DNA from: Planctomycetota bacterium
GTDB lineage: Bacteria > Planctomycetota > Planctomycetia > Pirellulales > Pirellulaceae
NCBI GenBank assembly: GCA_017303505.1
Contig: JAFLCP010000005.1
Span: 28,727-92,726, forward strand
Direction of reading: 5' to 3'
DNA: 64,000 nucleotides
The notes under the pieces were generated by a model, which saw only the letters and a program-made list of their open reading frames with translations, ran no database searches and was not told the DNA's origin. Both the position numbers and the translations under genes were made by a program. Of this stretch, positions 63,257 to 64,000 are shown piece after piece; within the stretch, counting starts at the first letter, position 1, and each line of letters begins with the position of its first letter.

Positions 63257-64000
63257 CTAACGATCGAACAAACTGCTGCGAACTTCTTTCTCTAAAGTGG
63301 CTCGCGCCGCCAATGCCGCTTGAAAATGATCCTTGGACAAACTGTAGAGCACCGTATCGGTCAGCGTTACGATACTCGCATTGCGAGGTTGCCCAGTTAA
63401 CAAGGCGGTTTCACCGAAGAAGTCACCCGCTTTAAGCTCTGCAATTTGTTTATCATCTGTTCCCTTGCGAACGGCGACAGATCCGTTGCGAATCAAGTAG
63501 AACTTATCTCCCGGATCCCCTTCACGAATCACACGTTCCCCAGCAGTCCACGATTCAGCTTGCATCTTGTCGGCCATCTCGGTCAATGTTCGCGGGGATA
63601 AGCCTTCAAAGACTTTACACGAAGCCAACATTTGACCGATGATCGAGGCTTCTTTTACCAAGACGTCGCTCACGATTCGCCCATCAACCAAATTGACAAT
63701 TCGATCTGCCACATCCAGAATGCGATTGTCGTGAGTGACAATGATGATGGTCACGCGCTCTTGTTGCGCCAGCGTTCGAAACATCTCGACCACATTGCGG
63801 CCACTTTGTTCGTCCAAAGCTGCCGTCGGTTCATCAGCCAGCACCAACCTCGGACGATGTACCAAGCCACGCGCAATCGCGACTCGTTGCTTCTGACCAC
63901 CCGATAATTGTTTCGGTTTGTGATTGAGCCGGGCTCCGAGTCCCACTTTCGTAAGCATCTCTTGAGCCCGCTGTGTGGCTTCGGCTCGCGATAAATGAGA
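63257..64000 (-). CDS. ABC ATPase fused to a cyclic-nucleotide-binding domain, 5' partial
   Basis: The gene runs off the window at its 5' end (the frame is open to 64000). Visible: ABC signature LSGGQKQRVAIARGL, Walker B LVLADEPTAALDEQSG, H-loop (IIIVTHDNRILDVADRI), as in MacB/DevA-type exporters. After a linker follows a cNMP-binding domain: ERVIREGDPGDKFYLIRNGS, ELKAGDFFGETALLTGQPRN, ASIVTLTDT. Planctomycetes and cyanobacteria are known to have such fusions; cyclic-nucleotide control of export would follow, but the ligand-contact Arg set was not checked. Confidence 0.88.
   Translation of the reverse strand, partial: SHLSRAEATQRAQEMLTKVGLGARLNHKPKQLSGGQKQRVAIARGLVHRPRLVLADEPTAALDEQSGRNVVEMFRTLAQQERVTIIIVTHDNRILDVADRIVNLVDGRIVSDVLVKEASIIGQMLASCKVFEGLSPRTLTEMADKMQAESWTAGERVIREGDPGDKFYLIRNGSVAVRKGTDDKQIAELKAGDFFGETALLTGQPRNASIVTLTDTVLYSLSKDHFQAALAARATLEKEVRSSLFDR

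Noticed and set aside
1..64000. Insertion sequences, integrase, tRNA or rRNA genes
   Set aside because: No DDE, tyrosine or serine recombinase motif, and no tRNA cloverleaf or rRNA stretch was recognised on either strand by eye; a tool search would be needed to exclude tRNAs fully.

Overview
The window looks like a piece of a planctomycete (Pirellulaceae-like) chromosome. Pointers are a TIGR03067-like secreted protein, small membrane proteins starting NPYxSP or NPYxPP, an N-terminus of the form FSLRxLLL, an ABC ATPase fused to a cyclic-nucleotide-binding domain, and an ABC-2 permease carrying a long non-membrane insertion. No rRNA, tRNA, CRISPR array, insertion sequence or transposase gene was seen.

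Region 1, bases 1 to about 46,670, is a very long integron gene-cassette array. About 70 short genes, nearly all unknown and all on the + strand, are separated by roughly 60 attC-like sites. A typical site is about 90 bp. It starts with an AAC-ending box (R'', for example GACGAAC, GCAGAAC, GATAAC), has two GC-rich arms that pair with each other, and ends in a GTT box (R', for example GTTATCG, GTTCTGC, GTTCGTC). The sites fall into several sequence families (called A to G here), so the cassettes appear to come from more than one source. No integrase or attI is visible; gene polarity implies that they would lie to the left of base 1. Cassette contents lean to families known from bacterial polyimmunity loci (Imm22-like, several SUKH/SMI1-KNR4, a MORN/YwqK-like protein, DUF1444-, DUF2262- and DUF6896-like proteins), zinc-ribbon proteins, small membrane proteins, lipoproteins, degenerate acyl-carrier-like proteins, one ATP-grasp enzyme, a Clp-N protein and a damaged toxin-antitoxin pair. 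Several cassettes are broken (a frameshift near 8,865, an amber codon at 10,068, a C-run frameshift at 23,296). Toward the right end, from about 41 kb, attC sites decay and gene remnants appear, as expected for the oldest end.

Region 2, about 46.7 to 50.8 kb, is a transition zone. Two copies of a 360-370 bp non-coding element with long terminal inverted repeats bracket a secreted alpha/beta hydrolase and a small membrane protein. A few small unknown genes follow.

Region 3, 50.8 to 64 kb, is ordinary chromosome with genes on both strands: an exported DUF4350-like protein, a histidinol-phosphatase/IMPase family enzyme, signal peptidase II (lspA), a DksA/TraR zinc finger, threonine synthase (thrC), dihydrodipicolinate reductase (dapB), an ABC-2 exporter (permease and ATPase), a histidine kinase/response regulator pair, and the end of an ABC ATPase with a cyclic-nucleotide-binding domain that runs off the window.
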